Source: Actinomadura sp. K4S16 (GTDB taxonomy: Bacteria > Actinomycetota > Actinomycetes > Streptosporangiales > Streptosporangiaceae). Taken from it: 64,000 nt of DNA. The translations under genes and the position numbers were made by a program. Under the pieces are notes generated by a model. That model saw only the letters and a program-made list of their open reading frames with translations, was not told the origin of the DNA and searched no databases. Positions 17,401 to 25,019 of this stretch are shown in pieces (position 1 is the stretch's first letter; each line of letters opens with the position of its first letter). The DNA lies in contig NZ_BDDE01000025.1 in assembly GCF_008327685.1 (NCBI RefSeq), forward strand, positions 1 through 64,000, given 5' to 3'.

Positions 17401-18085
17401 CGCCGTCATCGACGCCGACGAGGACGCCCACCGCCGCCGCTGGCGCGCCTGGCTCTACTGGGGGAACCTCCTCCAGTTCCTCTCCCACGGCGCGGGCGAC
17501 GGAGCGCAGCTCGCCTACACCGACCTCGACGCCTTCGACCCGTCCGCCCTCGCAGTCGCGGGCGGCGAAGGGTTCCATTCGACACTCGGCCTGCGCCCCC
17601 CGGACCCCGACGACCTGCCGCCCGGCAGCGTCCACGAGGTGCGGCCCGAGCCGGACGCCGTCCCGCCGGACATGCGGCACGCCACCGGCATGCCCACGCC
17701 GCCCGCGGCCGCCGAGCGTCCCCCGCCTGCGGCGGGCTCCGCGCCGTCCCGGCCGGACGCCCTGGACGCCGACCCGGCACCGGACTCCGCCTGGGCCGAG
17801 GTGCTCGACCTCATCGACCCCGACGAGCGTGGCCTTGCGGAGCTGGTACGCGGCCTGATGGCGCGCGACGTGCCCGTCCCCGAAGTCGGCCACGAGCTGG
17901 GCGAACAGGCGTGGCAGGCGGAACTGGCCTGGCCTCACGCCAAGGTCGCCGTCGTCCTCGCGGGCAACGATGAAGAGGCCACCGGCCGCTACCAGGCCTA
18001 CGCGCGGGCGGGCTGGGAGACCAGGGCGGCGACCTGGTGGAACGTGGACGAACTGGCGGAGCGGATCAAGGCGGGGAACCCATGA
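11471..18085 (+). CDS. giant DEAD-family helicase with DUF1998 and nuclease-like C-terminus
   Basis: A 2,204-residue SF2 helicase. The Q-like YRHQ is at 77-80, Walker A TGTGSGKTES at 101-110, DEFH at 224-227 and SATL near 266. The second RecA lobe lies near 1030-1070 (LELGIDIGDL, QRAGRAGR). Cys pairs that may bind zinc occur near 482, 596, 940-960, 1370-1395 and 1500. DUF1998 is at about 1570-1700 (LHDTLPGGTGYLHRM, ending CPCANEEGKAACHRC). Residues about 1775-1835 resemble a restriction-endonuclease/VSR-like fold (DVYFKR, VAVYLDGYNYH, VVFQITWDDV). DISARM places helicase and DUF1998 on separate proteins; here they are joined. Its stop overlaps the next start as ATGA. A role in phage or plasmid defence is inferred from architecture. 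Confidence 0.88.
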   Translation: MRPTLAADEVRRNLTQYLTTTFALADEQVRDGLDRFLNHPEQGIFRGPYLRIRTPFRVEPDGWRQLLQWAPPGFAPYRHQAAAFRRLTTHGHEARPTLITTGTGSGKTESFLIPVLDHCRRRRAQGKDGVKAVLLYPMNALATDQAQRLNDYLQQPGLGDVTAALYIGDTPETGYARVLTRRAEIRRSRPDILITNYKMLDLLLQRAEDLPLWDGADLAYVVVDEFHTYDGAQGTDVAMLLRRLAAALGHSEPGRPLGRICPVATSATLGEGGDGAEIRRVAETVFGMPFGPDSVIGEDRQSTDEFIEQAGIDYTLPLPDPQELALIRDPHGDRGAMAQIMQAVTGRDALTPQELGAVLRRHILTSAVLEVLDGRPHTLGEILELLPRKGAYSWGNAIRLSPKQAATALARFVALLSEARDPDAPERPFLHIETHLWVRSVTRLLRAVGPRPGFAWYGEAPPPMDAETTLTGGGREALPAVYCRHCGRSGWAAISPERDPQDLVADPARIYRSGIAEKRLVRTLITATRREVEARAAGEKGGPNVLVLEASGRHVRPLDPKKDLANSTRSDFRDVFVLADVGHSKESNRDAENDRCPACGMEQGTRFLGSGLAALASVAVTELFTGGQLEKQERKTLLFNDSVQDAAHRAGFVANRSYGFSLRLLLASQLDGAEGPKPLHELISETVKEAGDPRYLPSVVPPDLHDRDDVDALLAGETEGSARTWTLIGERLAFASVMEFGLRSRQGRTLELTRTAAAEVAVDDIDRIAELARDLQLAGPAALTGLPGHDTYVAYVRGLLERMRMRGAIKHHWLDAWIDGAGTKRYMTIWGKRPDGMPAFPRGLSAPRFVLGAPKNRSEFDGITGRQSWFQDWTARCLGIEPGASGHYLSRLLNVLTDEDVIARRTAGDGATPVYGLRPGHVQVWRLEDDQVEGAGVYCPVCNWQQTVHPDRMREWVEAPCPRYRCTGRLDTDTRRGDRYENDYYRGLYRSARPFSVITAEHTGALTREQRETVERQFRDGARYSDPNVLACTPTLELGIDIGDLSAVVLASLPRSPANYVQRAGRAGRRTGNAFLLTLIGRDPRDRYYLTDPTDMIAGDIVPPGCHLSAVEILQRQYVAHLVDLAARGRFEGLRPMPRVASALFGDSGWLPAFQDAVLSRGEALADRFLALFAQGDPETGVTEDAALRLRDFAATGLKESVDTAARTWEERLADLRARLEVIDAAIADLIDSDRQQRDRRGELRAERRAVQARIRDIGRADAHGALVELGLLPNYSLIDSATALEATITWEERVGDETGEAPADRQRTDRVRGDRRFHGELREYERSASLALTELAPGNHFYIRGYRHEVTGLDIGTPQRPAYRQWRVCQECGYVRTTAAREDHSPCQRCGNERIGDSSGLHTVLVPTRVTAHDLRDDARIRDDHDERQRRFYETAVAVDIPREEIAPGAWRHARRVFGVDFTRRAVIRRFNLGSLRMERPPGDPFAGDLRRLNPFHVCKSCGGATADGPPDGDGRLGGTSSGYDASRSHHRPWCPQRRGADVEHEPLILAHELHTEALRILVPIATTMIPERTVTFEAALMAGIARRYGGDPAHLRIVTATMPDHLHHSGHRRRFLVLHDTLPGGTGYLHRMSTEAGFREVLEKAYEVVFHCPCANEEGKAACHRCLLSHVRGEEFDKADRGLAVEMLADLLEGWETASVASTDDISLVNQVESELEARFLDALLRWAGKPGTGRAVSPGPRLNDRRTAHLRIAAGDDVVHWQVILQNTIKGTRPDVYFKRLDGAPLEVAVYLDGYNYHAAPHANRLAGDAAKRERLRAHGRVVFQITWDDVQHWEDGRFPEAPAWTPYQGNAQAAARKVYLPHGDPAELADLIWVNPIQTLLAFLSDPDGDRWWRRAEAAVAGLLAPGAELRRVPPDRIVDLLGAAVRGEDLPERPKGELALIRTADASGCPLVVVANGRTGSWTGLAVIDDRAAVIDADEDAHRRRWRAWLYWGNLLQFLSHGAGDGAQLAYTDLDAFDPSALAVAGGEGFHSTLGLRPPDPDDLPPGSVHEVRPEPDAVPPDMRHATGMPTPPAAAERPPPAAGSAPSRPDALDADPAPDSAWAEVLDLIDPDERGLAELVRGLMARDVPVPEVGHELGEQAWQAELAWPHAKVAVVLAGNDEEATGRYQAYARAGWETRAATWWNVDELAERIKAGNP

Positions 18086-20316
18086 CCATTCAGGGAGAGG
18101 CCACACTGCGGCTGCTCGACAAGGCCGACAAGGAGATCCAGAAGCTGCCCCGCGTCGTCAAGGGCGCCATCTACGAGTTCCAGCACGACTTCCGCAAGAA
18201 CCCCGACGCGCGCGGGCTGCGCCTCAAGCAGCTCCAGGGCCACACCCGCCTCTACTCCGCCCGGATCAGCGCCGAGTACCGGGCCCTGCTCCTGCATGCC
18301 GGCGACCGCGACTACATCCTCGTCGCCGTCCGGCACCGCAAGGACGTCTACGACAACCTCGACCGCTACCAGTACAAGATCAACGATGTGACGGGCGCGA
18401 TCGAGTTCGTCGACCTCGTCAGCGTCGAGGAGAGCGTCTCCACGCCCCGCGCGGCGGCCCCGGCACCGCCCGGCCCCGCCCCCGACGAGCCCGCGCCGCC
18501 TCCGGAACCCGCGCCGGCCCGCCCGCTGTTCGCCGACCTCACCGACGACCAGCTCCTCCAGCTCGGCGTCGCCGCCGTCCTGCTGCCCCTGATCAGGACC
18601 ATCACCACCGAGGCGCAGCTCCTCGGCCTCACCGAGCTGGCCCCGGCCCTGACCGAGGAAGTCCTGCTGGAGCTGTACTTCGGCAAGACCTTCGACGAGG
18701 TCCTCGACCTGGTCACCGCGCCCGTCCAGGCCGCCGGAACCGTCGACACCGAGGACTACGCGACCGCGCTCACCCGGCCCGCCACCCGCGTCACCACGTC
18801 CGACACCGACCTGCAGGCCGTCCTGGAGGACGACTTCGGCCGCTGGAAGGTCTTCCTGCACCCGAGCCAGCGCAAGATCGTCGAACGCTCCGGCAAGGGC
18901 TCGGCCCGCGTCAGCGGCGGCCCGGGCACCGGCAAGACCATCGTCGCTCTGCACCGCGTCAAGCACCTGGTCGACCGGCTCCCGCCCGGCGACGACAAGC
19001 CCGTGCTGCTCACCACCTTCACCAAGAACCTCGCCGCCGACCTGCGCAAGCGCCTCCTCGAACTCGGCGGCCCCGAGACCGTCTCCCGAGTCGAGATCGT
19101 CAACATCGACAAGCTCGCCGCCGACGTCGTGGCCCGCGCCGAACCCGGCGGCAAGCGCCGCTGGATCGACGACGCCAAGGCCGTCCAGGAGTGGCGCGAC
19201 CTGCTCCTCGAACTCGGCGAGACCGACTGGGACCCCGAGTTCCTGCACGCCGAATGGACCCATGTCATCCTCGGCATGGCGGGCCACTCCCGCGCCGACT
19301 ACTTCCGCACCCGCCGCCCCGGCCGCGGCCGCAGTATCGGCCGCGCCCAGCGCGCCGAGATCTGGCGGCTCGTCGAGAAGTTCCGGCTCCGCCTCGACGA
19401 GAAGAACCTGTGGACCTACCGGCAGGTCGCCGAACACGCCGCTCGCCTCGAACAGGAACGCGCCGAACGCATCAGGAAGCACCACGAGGACGGCCTTAAC
19501 ATCCACCGCGAGGACGCCTCCGTCGCCCGCATGCGTCCCCGCTTCCAGCACATCGTCGTGGACGAGGCTCAGGATCTCGCCGCCGCGCACTGGAAGATGC
19601 TGCGCGCCATGGTCCCCGAAGGACCCGACGACATCTTCCTCGTCGGCGACGTCCACCAGCGCCTATACGACAACCACGTGTCGCTGAGCGTGCTCGGCAT
19701 CAACATCCGAGGCCGGCGCTCGACCCGCCTCACGCTCAGCTACCGCACCACCCACGAGATCCTCGGCTCTGCCGTTCGCCTGCTCGGTGAGGAGCCCTGG
19801 GACGACCTCGACGGCGAGACCGACGAGATCACCGGCTACCGCTCCGTCCTGCGCGGCGCCCGGCCCGTCCTGCACGGTTCCGCGACCTGGGAGGACGAGC
19901 TGGACCACATCGCGTATCGGGTCAGCGAGCTGATCGACGGTCCGGCGCCGTCCATCGCGGTCTGCGTCCCGGAACGCGCCATGGCGACCGACGTGGAAGC
20001 GCGCCTCTCCCGCGCCGGCATCCCCGCCACCTCCATCGGCCCCGACGGACCGCGTGTCGACGACGTCGTCCACGTCGGCACCATGCACCGCTTCAAGGGC
20101 CTCGAATACCAGCACATGATCATCGCCGGGGTTTGTGACGGCCTCCTCCCGCAGGCTTACCTGCGCAAGTGGGAGCACTCCGACCCGGCCCGCTACCGGC
20201 GGGAACTCCAGCGCGCCCGCGCCCTGCTGTTCGTCGCGGCCACCCGCGCACGCGACACCCTCCACATCACCTGGCACGCCACCCCCAGCCCCTTCCTCCC
20301 CGCGATGACCCCATGA
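18082..20316 (+). CDS. RelE-like domain fused to UvrD-type helicase
   Basis: A 744-residue protein. Residues about 5-95 resemble a RelE/ParE-type toxin fold (LLDKADKEIQKLP, GHTRLYSARISAEYRALL, VAVRHRKDVYDNL). After a Pro/Ala linker (110-155) and a helical region comes a UvrD/Rep SF1A helicase: SGGPGTGKT (278-286), DEAQ (494-497), a HRFKGLEYQ motif near 667 and VAATRAR near 718. The ATG lies in an ATGA overlap with the giant helicase, so the two products are translated together. RelE domains cleave ribosome-bound mRNA or act as binding modules; here the domain could be an effector held in check by the helicase, but catalytic residues cannot be confirmed by eye. Confidence 0.87.
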   Translation: MTIQGEATLRLLDKADKEIQKLPRVVKGAIYEFQHDFRKNPDARGLRLKQLQGHTRLYSARISAEYRALLLHAGDRDYILVAVRHRKDVYDNLDRYQYKINDVTGAIEFVDLVSVEESVSTPRAAAPAPPGPAPDEPAPPPEPAPARPLFADLTDDQLLQLGVAAVLLPLIRTITTEAQLLGLTELAPALTEEVLLELYFGKTFDEVLDLVTAPVQAAGTVDTEDYATALTRPATRVTTSDTDLQAVLEDDFGRWKVFLHPSQRKIVERSGKGSARVSGGPGTGKTIVALHRVKHLVDRLPPGDDKPVLLTTFTKNLAADLRKRLLELGGPETVSRVEIVNIDKLAADVVARAEPGGKRRWIDDAKAVQEWRDLLLELGETDWDPEFLHAEWTHVILGMAGHSRADYFRTRRPGRGRSIGRAQRAEIWRLVEKFRLRLDEKNLWTYRQVAEHAARLEQERAERIRKHHEDGLNIHREDASVARMRPRFQHIVVDEAQDLAAAHWKMLRAMVPEGPDDIFLVGDVHQRLYDNHVSLSVLGINIRGRRSTRLTLSYRTTHEILGSAVRLLGEEPWDDLDGETDEITGYRSVLRGARPVLHGSATWEDELDHIAYRVSELIDGPAPSIAVCVPERAMATDVEARLSRAGIPATSIGPDGPRVDDVVHVGTMHRFKGLEYQHMIIAGVCDGLLPQAYLRKWEHSDPARYRRELQRARALLFVAATRARDTLHITWHATPSPFLPAMTP

Positions 20317-20513
20317 ACATCGCGGCTCGGGACAGGCGCCGTCTCTGCCGGTCTTTGCGGGGGCGAGGACGGTGCGCACGCTCGTGCGCGAGAGGAGCAG
20401 CGGCGTGTCGATGTTGAGGGCCGCCAGAAAGGCGGAAAGGTTCGGCGACCTCGAAGACGAGGTGGCCAGTTCTGAGGTTGGGAGGCGGCGCGTTCCATCA
20501 GGCGACCAATGGC

Positions 20514-21494
20514 ATGATCTCGGACATGTTCGATCCTGTGTTCGCGTTCGTGATCGCCTTGGCGGTGGGAGTCGTGCTGGCCGTTGGATTCGTGCTCGGA
20601 CGCGTCACGTCGAGGCGCCCGGGTCCGGTCGGCGAGCGGCTCGCCGACTCGATCACCTCGTTCGGTGAGGAACTGGACGTGCTGTCCTTCGACCCCTCGG
20701 GGCCGCAGGCGACCCCCGAGGCGCTCGAGGACTACCGGTTCGCTCTGGACGCCTACGACCGGGCGAAGACCGCCGCCTCCGCACCGGACGCGCTGTCCGC
20801 GCTCAAGGAGGGCCGGGCTGCGCTGATCCGCCTGGAGGCGCGGCGGAACGGACGTCCGGTACCGATCGACGCTCTGGAGCGGCGGGCCCCGGCGCGGCGC
20901 CCGTCCCGCGCCGAGCCTTCGACCGGGGAGCGCTTCGTGGCGACCGGCCGGGGTAACGGGACCACCGAAGTCCTGATCGACCGGCCCGAGCCCGGACGGC
21001 CGGCGATCGCCGACCTCGTCTTTTCCGGGAAGGGCAATCTCCTGGTCGCCGGTCACGTCCGCACCGAGGCCCGAATTGAGACGCTCGACGAACCTCAGGT
21101 GATCTGGATCGACGACTACCGAGGACGGGTGTTCCTGCCCGTCGAGTGCACTCACCTGAAGGTCCGTGTCGAGAACGGCCATTCCAGCACATGGACCGCC
21201 AGGTTTCTCTCCATCGACCATGCCGCCGTCCTGGAGCGGGAGCTCCAAGGGGACTGCGCAGAGGTGGTGACGTACAAGGGACCGCCTGGAAAGGTGACAG
21301 TTCAGGTGAGGGCCGAGCGCAGCTGGGAACTGAAAGCCGTCAACGAAAGGAACGGCGACTACGCGGCCCGCGATTATTACGCGGGAGTGTCCGACGTGGG
21401 GGACAGCATGCTCAAAATGGAAGTGCGGCCCGGAGATCTGCTCGTCATGACAATGGACGGTCCGGGCTTCTGGTCCCTTCACGCGGGCGACTAG
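20514..21494 (+). CDS. single-pass membrane protein with beta-rich domain
   Basis: A protein of 326 residues (or 322 from ATG 20526) that begins with a strong hydrophobic helix (FVIALAVGVVLAVGFVLG) and short basic stop-transfer residues. A helical segment with FALDAYDRAK and ALKEGRAALIRLEARR follows. The C-terminal half is beta-rich (about 190-320: GNLLVAGHV, VIWIDDYRGRVFLPV, GKVTVQVRAERSWELK). Family not recognised. It lies 197 bp after the RelE-helicase gene on the same strand, so it may be part of the cassette or independent. No clear Shine-Dalgarno sequence distinguishes the two starts. Confidence 0.72.
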   Translation: MISDMFDPVFAFVIALAVGVVLAVGFVLGRVTSRRPGPVGERLADSITSFGEELDVLSFDPSGPQATPEALEDYRFALDAYDRAKTAASAPDALSALKEGRAALIRLEARRNGRPVPIDALERRAPARRPSRAEPSTGERFVATGRGNGTTEVLIDRPEPGRPAIADLVFSGKGNLLVAGHVRTEARIETLDEPQVIWIDDYRGRVFLPVECTHLKVRVENGHSSTWTARFLSIDHAAVLERELQGDCAEVVTYKGPPGKVTVQVRAERSWELKAVNERNGDYAARDYYAGVSDVGDSMLKMEVRPGDLLVMTMDGPGFWSLHAGD

Positions 21495-21705
21495 GCAGAA
21501 GGCGCAGAACGGCTGCCGCGACCGTCGAGAGCCGCCGCGTAACCGGGCGGTGTAGGGGCGGCGACCGGGCGGTCGTCCCGCTGGTCCGCGAGCACCTGGA
21601 GCACCTGCGGGCGACGGGCCACCCCCCTGCGACGCGGAGTTGGCCGAGGTGGTGATGGACGGCCAGGAAACGGCGGGCCGGGTAGGACGCCGCGGGACTC
21701 GAGGT

Positions 21706-22731
21706 TCAGGTCAACGCTCCGATGGCGGCGTCGACGTCGGCGTCCGTCGTGTAGAGGTGGAAGGCCAGGCGGGCCGCGCCCTTGCGGACGGACGCTCGGA
21801 TGCCCGCCGCCGCGAGCCGCTCGGCCGCGCCCGGCCGGGCGACGCTGACGATCGCGCTGTCGCCGGGCGGCATGCCGAGCCCGCTCCGGAACCGGTTGGC
21901 CATCCGCACGTCATGCTCGTGGATCCGGCCGATGCCGATCTCGAGGAGCAGCTCCAGCGTGGGGGCGGCCGCGACGTACGAGAACCAGGGGGCGGCGATG
22001 TCGAACCGCCGGGCGTCCTTGGCCAGCCGCAGCGGCGGCCCGTAGGAGGCGTCGCCCTCCCCGGCGTACCAGTTGGCGGCGAGCGGCCTGATGCGGTCGC
22101 GCAGGGCCGGGCTGACGTAGCAGAAGGCGGTGCCGCGCGGGCACATGAGCCACTTGTACGCCGAGACGGCCAGGACGTCGTAGGGCGCCGCGTCGACCGG
22201 GAGCCAGCCGACCGCCTGGGTGGCGTCGGCGATGACGAGCGCGCCGTGCGCCCGCGCCGCAGCGACGACCTCCTCGGCGGCGGCGACCTCGCCCGTCGCG
22301 GACTGGACCAGGCTGAAGGCGACCGCGTCCGTACGCTCGTCGATCGCGCCGGGCAGTTCGGCGGGCGGCACCGTGCGCACGTCGAGATCCTGCACGAGCC
22401 AGGGGAACAGGTTCGACGTCTGCTCGATGTCGGGGACGACGACACGCGACCCCGGCGGCAGCGAGGCGGCGACCGGGGCCAGCACCTGCGAGGCGGACGC
22501 GCCCACGGCCACGTCCTCCGCCGCGACGCCGACCAGCCGCGCGAACGCGCTGCGCGCGCGGCCGGTGGACCGGTCCCACTTGTCCCAGCCGTTGGCCCCG
22601 CGCCGCCACTCGCCCAGCGCGCCCTGCAGCGCCTCGAACGCCGGCTCCGGCGGTATGCCGTAACTAGCAGTGTTCAGCCACCCCGGCTCCGGACCCCACA
22701 AACGCACCGCATCACCCAAATCCACCCTCAC
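21706..22731 (-). CDS. class V aminotransferase / cysteine desulfurase-like PLP enzyme
   Basis: A 341-residue fold-type I PLP enzyme. The N-terminus has LNTASYGIPP, typical of the isopenicillin-N epimerase/kynureninase/EgtE-like branch. The PLP-ring Asp-Gln pair is in IADATQAVGW, and the Schiff-base lysine is in AVSAYKWLMCPRG. Length is slightly short for the family (380-420) but the core is complete. The substrate could be an amino acid or a sulfoxide intermediate, and nothing nearby narrows it. The GTG start follows an untranslated region with no strong ribosome binding site. No ergothioneine genes flank it, so EgtE is not claimed. Confidence 0.83.
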   Translation of the reverse strand: MRVDLGDAVRLWGPEPGWLNTASYGIPPEPAFEALQGALGEWRRGANGWDKWDRSTGRARSAFARLVGVAAEDVAVGASASQVLAPVAASLPPGSRVVVPDIEQTSNLFPWLVQDLDVRTVPPAELPGAIDERTDAVAFSLVQSATGEVAAAEEVVAAARAHGALVIADATQAVGWLPVDAAPYDVLAVSAYKWLMCPRGTAFCYVSPALRDRIRPLAANWYAGEGDASYGPPLRLAKDARRFDIAAPWFSYVAAAPTLELLLEIGIGRIHEHDVRMANRFRSGLGMPPGDSAIVSVARPGAAERLAAAGIRASVRKGAARLAFHLYTTDADVDAAIGALT

Positions 22732-22894
22732 GACCCTAGACGCCCACCCACCACGCTCATCGGTCCGGGCGTGCAGTGGCGCATGCCGAGGGCTGATGGC
22801 CTACGAGGCGCTCGTTCCCGCCTCGGCGCGTACGGGCAGCACTCACCCGACTTTTCGTTCCGATGCCGGGCGGCCCCTGCACGGGGCCGGGAGG

Positions 22895-23338
22895 TCAAGG
22901 GACGGGCCAGTCCCAGTGGGGGACCTCGCGGAGCGGGTGCAGTTCGTCGTCGGTCTTGGCGTTGGAGTTCTGCTTGGCGACTTCGGAGCCGAACTCCACG
23001 TGCTCGCGCAGCGCCTGGCGGAACGGGGCGTCGGAGGGCAGGCCGGCGGCATCGGCCGCGGCCATGTACAGCTCGACGAACCTGAGGCGCTGTTCCTCGG
23101 TGATCTCCAGGTCGCGGTGGACGTCGATGAGGTGCGCGAAGCCGCCCATGTCGCGGGTGAAGGTGTCGGGGCCGCCGAACGTCTCGGCGGTGAAGGCGGT
23201 CAGATGGTCGACGTGGGTCGGGCGACCCTCGCCGAACAGCGGCTGGAGCAGGTCGTCGGCCAGCACACTGGCATAGAAGAGGTCGATGAAGCGGCGGAGG
23301 CCCTCGTGGCCGCCTGCGTGCTCGTACAGACTCTCCAT
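22895..23338 (-). CDS. truncated haemoglobin-like globin
   Basis: A 147-residue 2-on-2 globin, closest to the group II type by eye. It begins SLYEHAGGHEGLRRFIDLFYASVLADDLLQPLF, with the conserved glycine pair and Phe-Tyr at B9-B10 (the span is quoted here as two parts: SLYEHAGGHEGLRRF and FYASVLADDLLQPLF). FGGPDTF and a His in HLIDVHRDLEIT provide the proximal face. The C-terminal tail (ELHPLREVPHWDW) is longer than usual. Likely roles are O2/NO binding or NO detoxification. It stands alone, with no reductase gene beside it, and has a weak ribosome binding site. Confidence 0.8.
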   Translation of the reverse strand: MESLYEHAGGHEGLRRFIDLFYASVLADDLLQPLFGEGRPTHVDHLTAFTAETFGGPDTFTRDMGGFAHLIDVHRDLEITEEQRLRFVELYMAAADAAGLPSDAPFRQALREHVEFGSEVAKQNSNAKTDDELHPLREVPHWDWPVP

Positions 23339-23525
23339 GATTACACCATTACCTGGTTGACAGTGGTCGAGTCTCGTTTATTTCAGGCCGCCGCGGGGGC
23401 TGTCGAGGGCCCATGCCGGTTGTGGCCACCCGCGCGGCTCCGTGACCGGGTTTCCGCATGGCGCGCCCCGGCGGCGGCGTCGTTCCAGGTCCGTCGGACG
23501 GACTGCGGCCGCCCTTGGTGACCCG

Positions 23526-24284
23526 TCAGTCCGAGTCCGCAAAGGTGACGTAGCCGCCGCTGTCGGTGGCGAAGACCGATTTGCCGTCTTTCTTGGCGGG
23601 GGGCGGTGGTGCTTCCTTTTGTGGCGCCGGCCGGTAGCGGCAGGGGATGACTCGCCCGCTGACCAGGTAGGTGCCGACGGAGGTCGCGGTTCCGACGCGT
23701 CGGCCGTTCTGGTCGTAGGTACCGGAAAGGGACAGCGTCCAGATCATGAACTGGCCGCGCTTGAAGTGGCCCGGGTTGATCGTCATCTTCCAGCCGCCGC
23801 CCGGCTGCGGGAGGTTGCTCGGCACCGTGTAGAGGCCGTCTGGCATCTCGTACACGTTGGACGGGAGGTCGACCTGCCTGGCGTAGGGCTGCGGGCACAC
23901 CTTGCCCTCCGGGATGGAGTACACGGCCGCCGGCACTCCCAGCGAACGCAGACCGCGGGAGAGCGCGTCGGCGTCGCGAGTGTCCAGGGTCTCCTCGGTC
24001 ACCTTGATCGTGACCAGGCCGGACGGATCCCGGGTGATCGCGTAGGCGGGCTGCGCGTTCCCCGTCCAGGCCAGAAGCCCGGCGGCGACCGCGCACGCTG
24101 TGCACGCGGCCCCCGCGAGGCCCCACGCCGACCGCCGCCGCACCAGCCCCGGTCGGCGCGTCGGCCGGACCGTCGACGCGCGGGCACCCTGCTCCCTCTT
24201 GGCGACGACCGCCGCGGTCAGCTCGATCAGACGTCGTTCCTGATAGCCCGCAAGGGGCGTGTCGTCGGTGGAGATGCCGCTCAT
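23526..24284 (-). CDS. membrane protein partner of the ECF sigma factor
   Basis: A 252-residue protein with a cytoplasmic N-terminus of about 55 residues, one transmembrane helix (about 56-75, GLAGAACTACAVAAGLLAW) and an extracytoplasmic domain. Its ATG overlaps the stop of the ECF sigma gene, as is typical for an anti-sigma factor. The cytoplasmic part lacks the zinc motif HxxxCxxC, so it belongs to the non-ZAS type or to membrane proteins of the CU044_5270 sort that accompany such sigma genes. It ends with a Pro-rich stretch (QKEAPPPPAKK). Role as anti-sigma is inferred from operon structure. Confidence 0.7.
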   Translation of the reverse strand: MSGISTDDTPLAGYQERRLIELTAAVVAKREQGARASTVRPTRRPGLVRRRSAWGLAGAACTACAVAAGLLAWTGNAQPAYAITRDPSGLVTIKVTEETLDTRDADALSRGLRSLGVPAAVYSIPEGKVCPQPYARQVDLPSNVYEMPDGLYTVPSNLPQPGGGWKMTINPGHFKRGQFMIWTLSLSGTYDQNGRRVGTATSVGTYLVSGRVIPCRYRPAPQKEAPPPPAKKDGKSVFATDSGGYVTFADSD

Positions 24285-24910
24285 AGGGAGGCTCCCTTCG
24301 CCAAAGGAGACGGTGCATTGGCGGTCGACCGGGCGGGTGGCGCTTGGTCCTGCGGGAAGGCGGCCTTCAGCCGTTTGCGGGCCCGGTGCAGTCGAACCCG
24401 GGCGGTCCCGGCGCGGATGTTCAGCGCAGTGGCCGTCTCGGCCAACGTCAGGCCGTCCAGATCGACGAGCTCGATGACACTGCGCAGCCGCTCGGGCAAC
24501 ACGGAAAGCAGCGCGTGCAGGCCGCGCGCCACTCGCTCGGCGTCGATCTGCTCTTCCAGCCGGGCGATGTCGTCGCCGTCCAGGTAGCGACGGCCCCCCG
24601 CCCGCTGGGCCTTGTCGAGTTCACCGGCATGGCGCCGCCACTCGGCGGCCACCACGTTCCGGGCGATTCCCAGCAACCACGCCCGCGGGCTTCCCCTGCC
24701 GGCCTGATATCGCTCGGCGCTGTCGATCGCGGCCAGGAACACTTCGGTCGTCAGGTCGTCGACCGTGTGAGGGTCCGAGATCCGGCGTGCCACGAAGCGG
24801 GTCACCTCCGCGACATGCCGCCGATAGAACACCTCCAGCGCCGCCGGATCACGAGCGATCGCGGTGACGTCCACCGGATCTGCTTCCTCGGCCGGCTTCT
24901 CATCTCCCAT
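24281..24910 (-). CDS. ECF-type RNA polymerase sigma factor
   Basis: A 209-residue sigma-70 family factor. Region 2 (about 25-95) includes FYRRHVAEVTRFVARRI and TEVFLAAIDSAERY, with GSPRAWLLGIARNVVAAEWR for core and -10 contacts. Region 4 (about 135-190) includes LPERLRSVIELVDLDGL and the HTH LAETATALNIRAGTARVRLHRARKRL (in parts). GGGAGG is placed 7 nt before the ATG. The C-terminal 20 residues are Pro/Ala-rich and variable. It is co-transcribed with the downstream membrane partner through a 4-nt overlap, which suggests regulation by extracytoplasmic signals. Confidence 0.9.
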   Translation of the reverse strand: MGDEKPAEEADPVDVTAIARDPAALEVFYRRHVAEVTRFVARRISDPHTVDDLTTEVFLAAIDSAERYQAGRGSPRAWLLGIARNVVAAEWRRHAGELDKAQRAGGRRYLDGDDIARLEEQIDAERVARGLHALLSVLPERLRSVIELVDLDGLTLAETATALNIRAGTARVRLHRARKRLKAAFPQDQAPPARSTANAPSPLAKGASL

Positions 24911-25019
24911 CCAAGGGCCTCCCGCTGTGTGCTGTTTGCTCTTCTTGGCGGGAGAGCCTCGTCGCGTTACACCTCACCGCCTTTCCGGCAGGTGGACGCC
25001 TTCCACAGGCCGCTGTCGC

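Noticed and set aside
11471..20316. Classical DISARM locus
   Set aside because: No drmMI/drmMII methyltransferase or separate DUF1998 gene; architecture differs.
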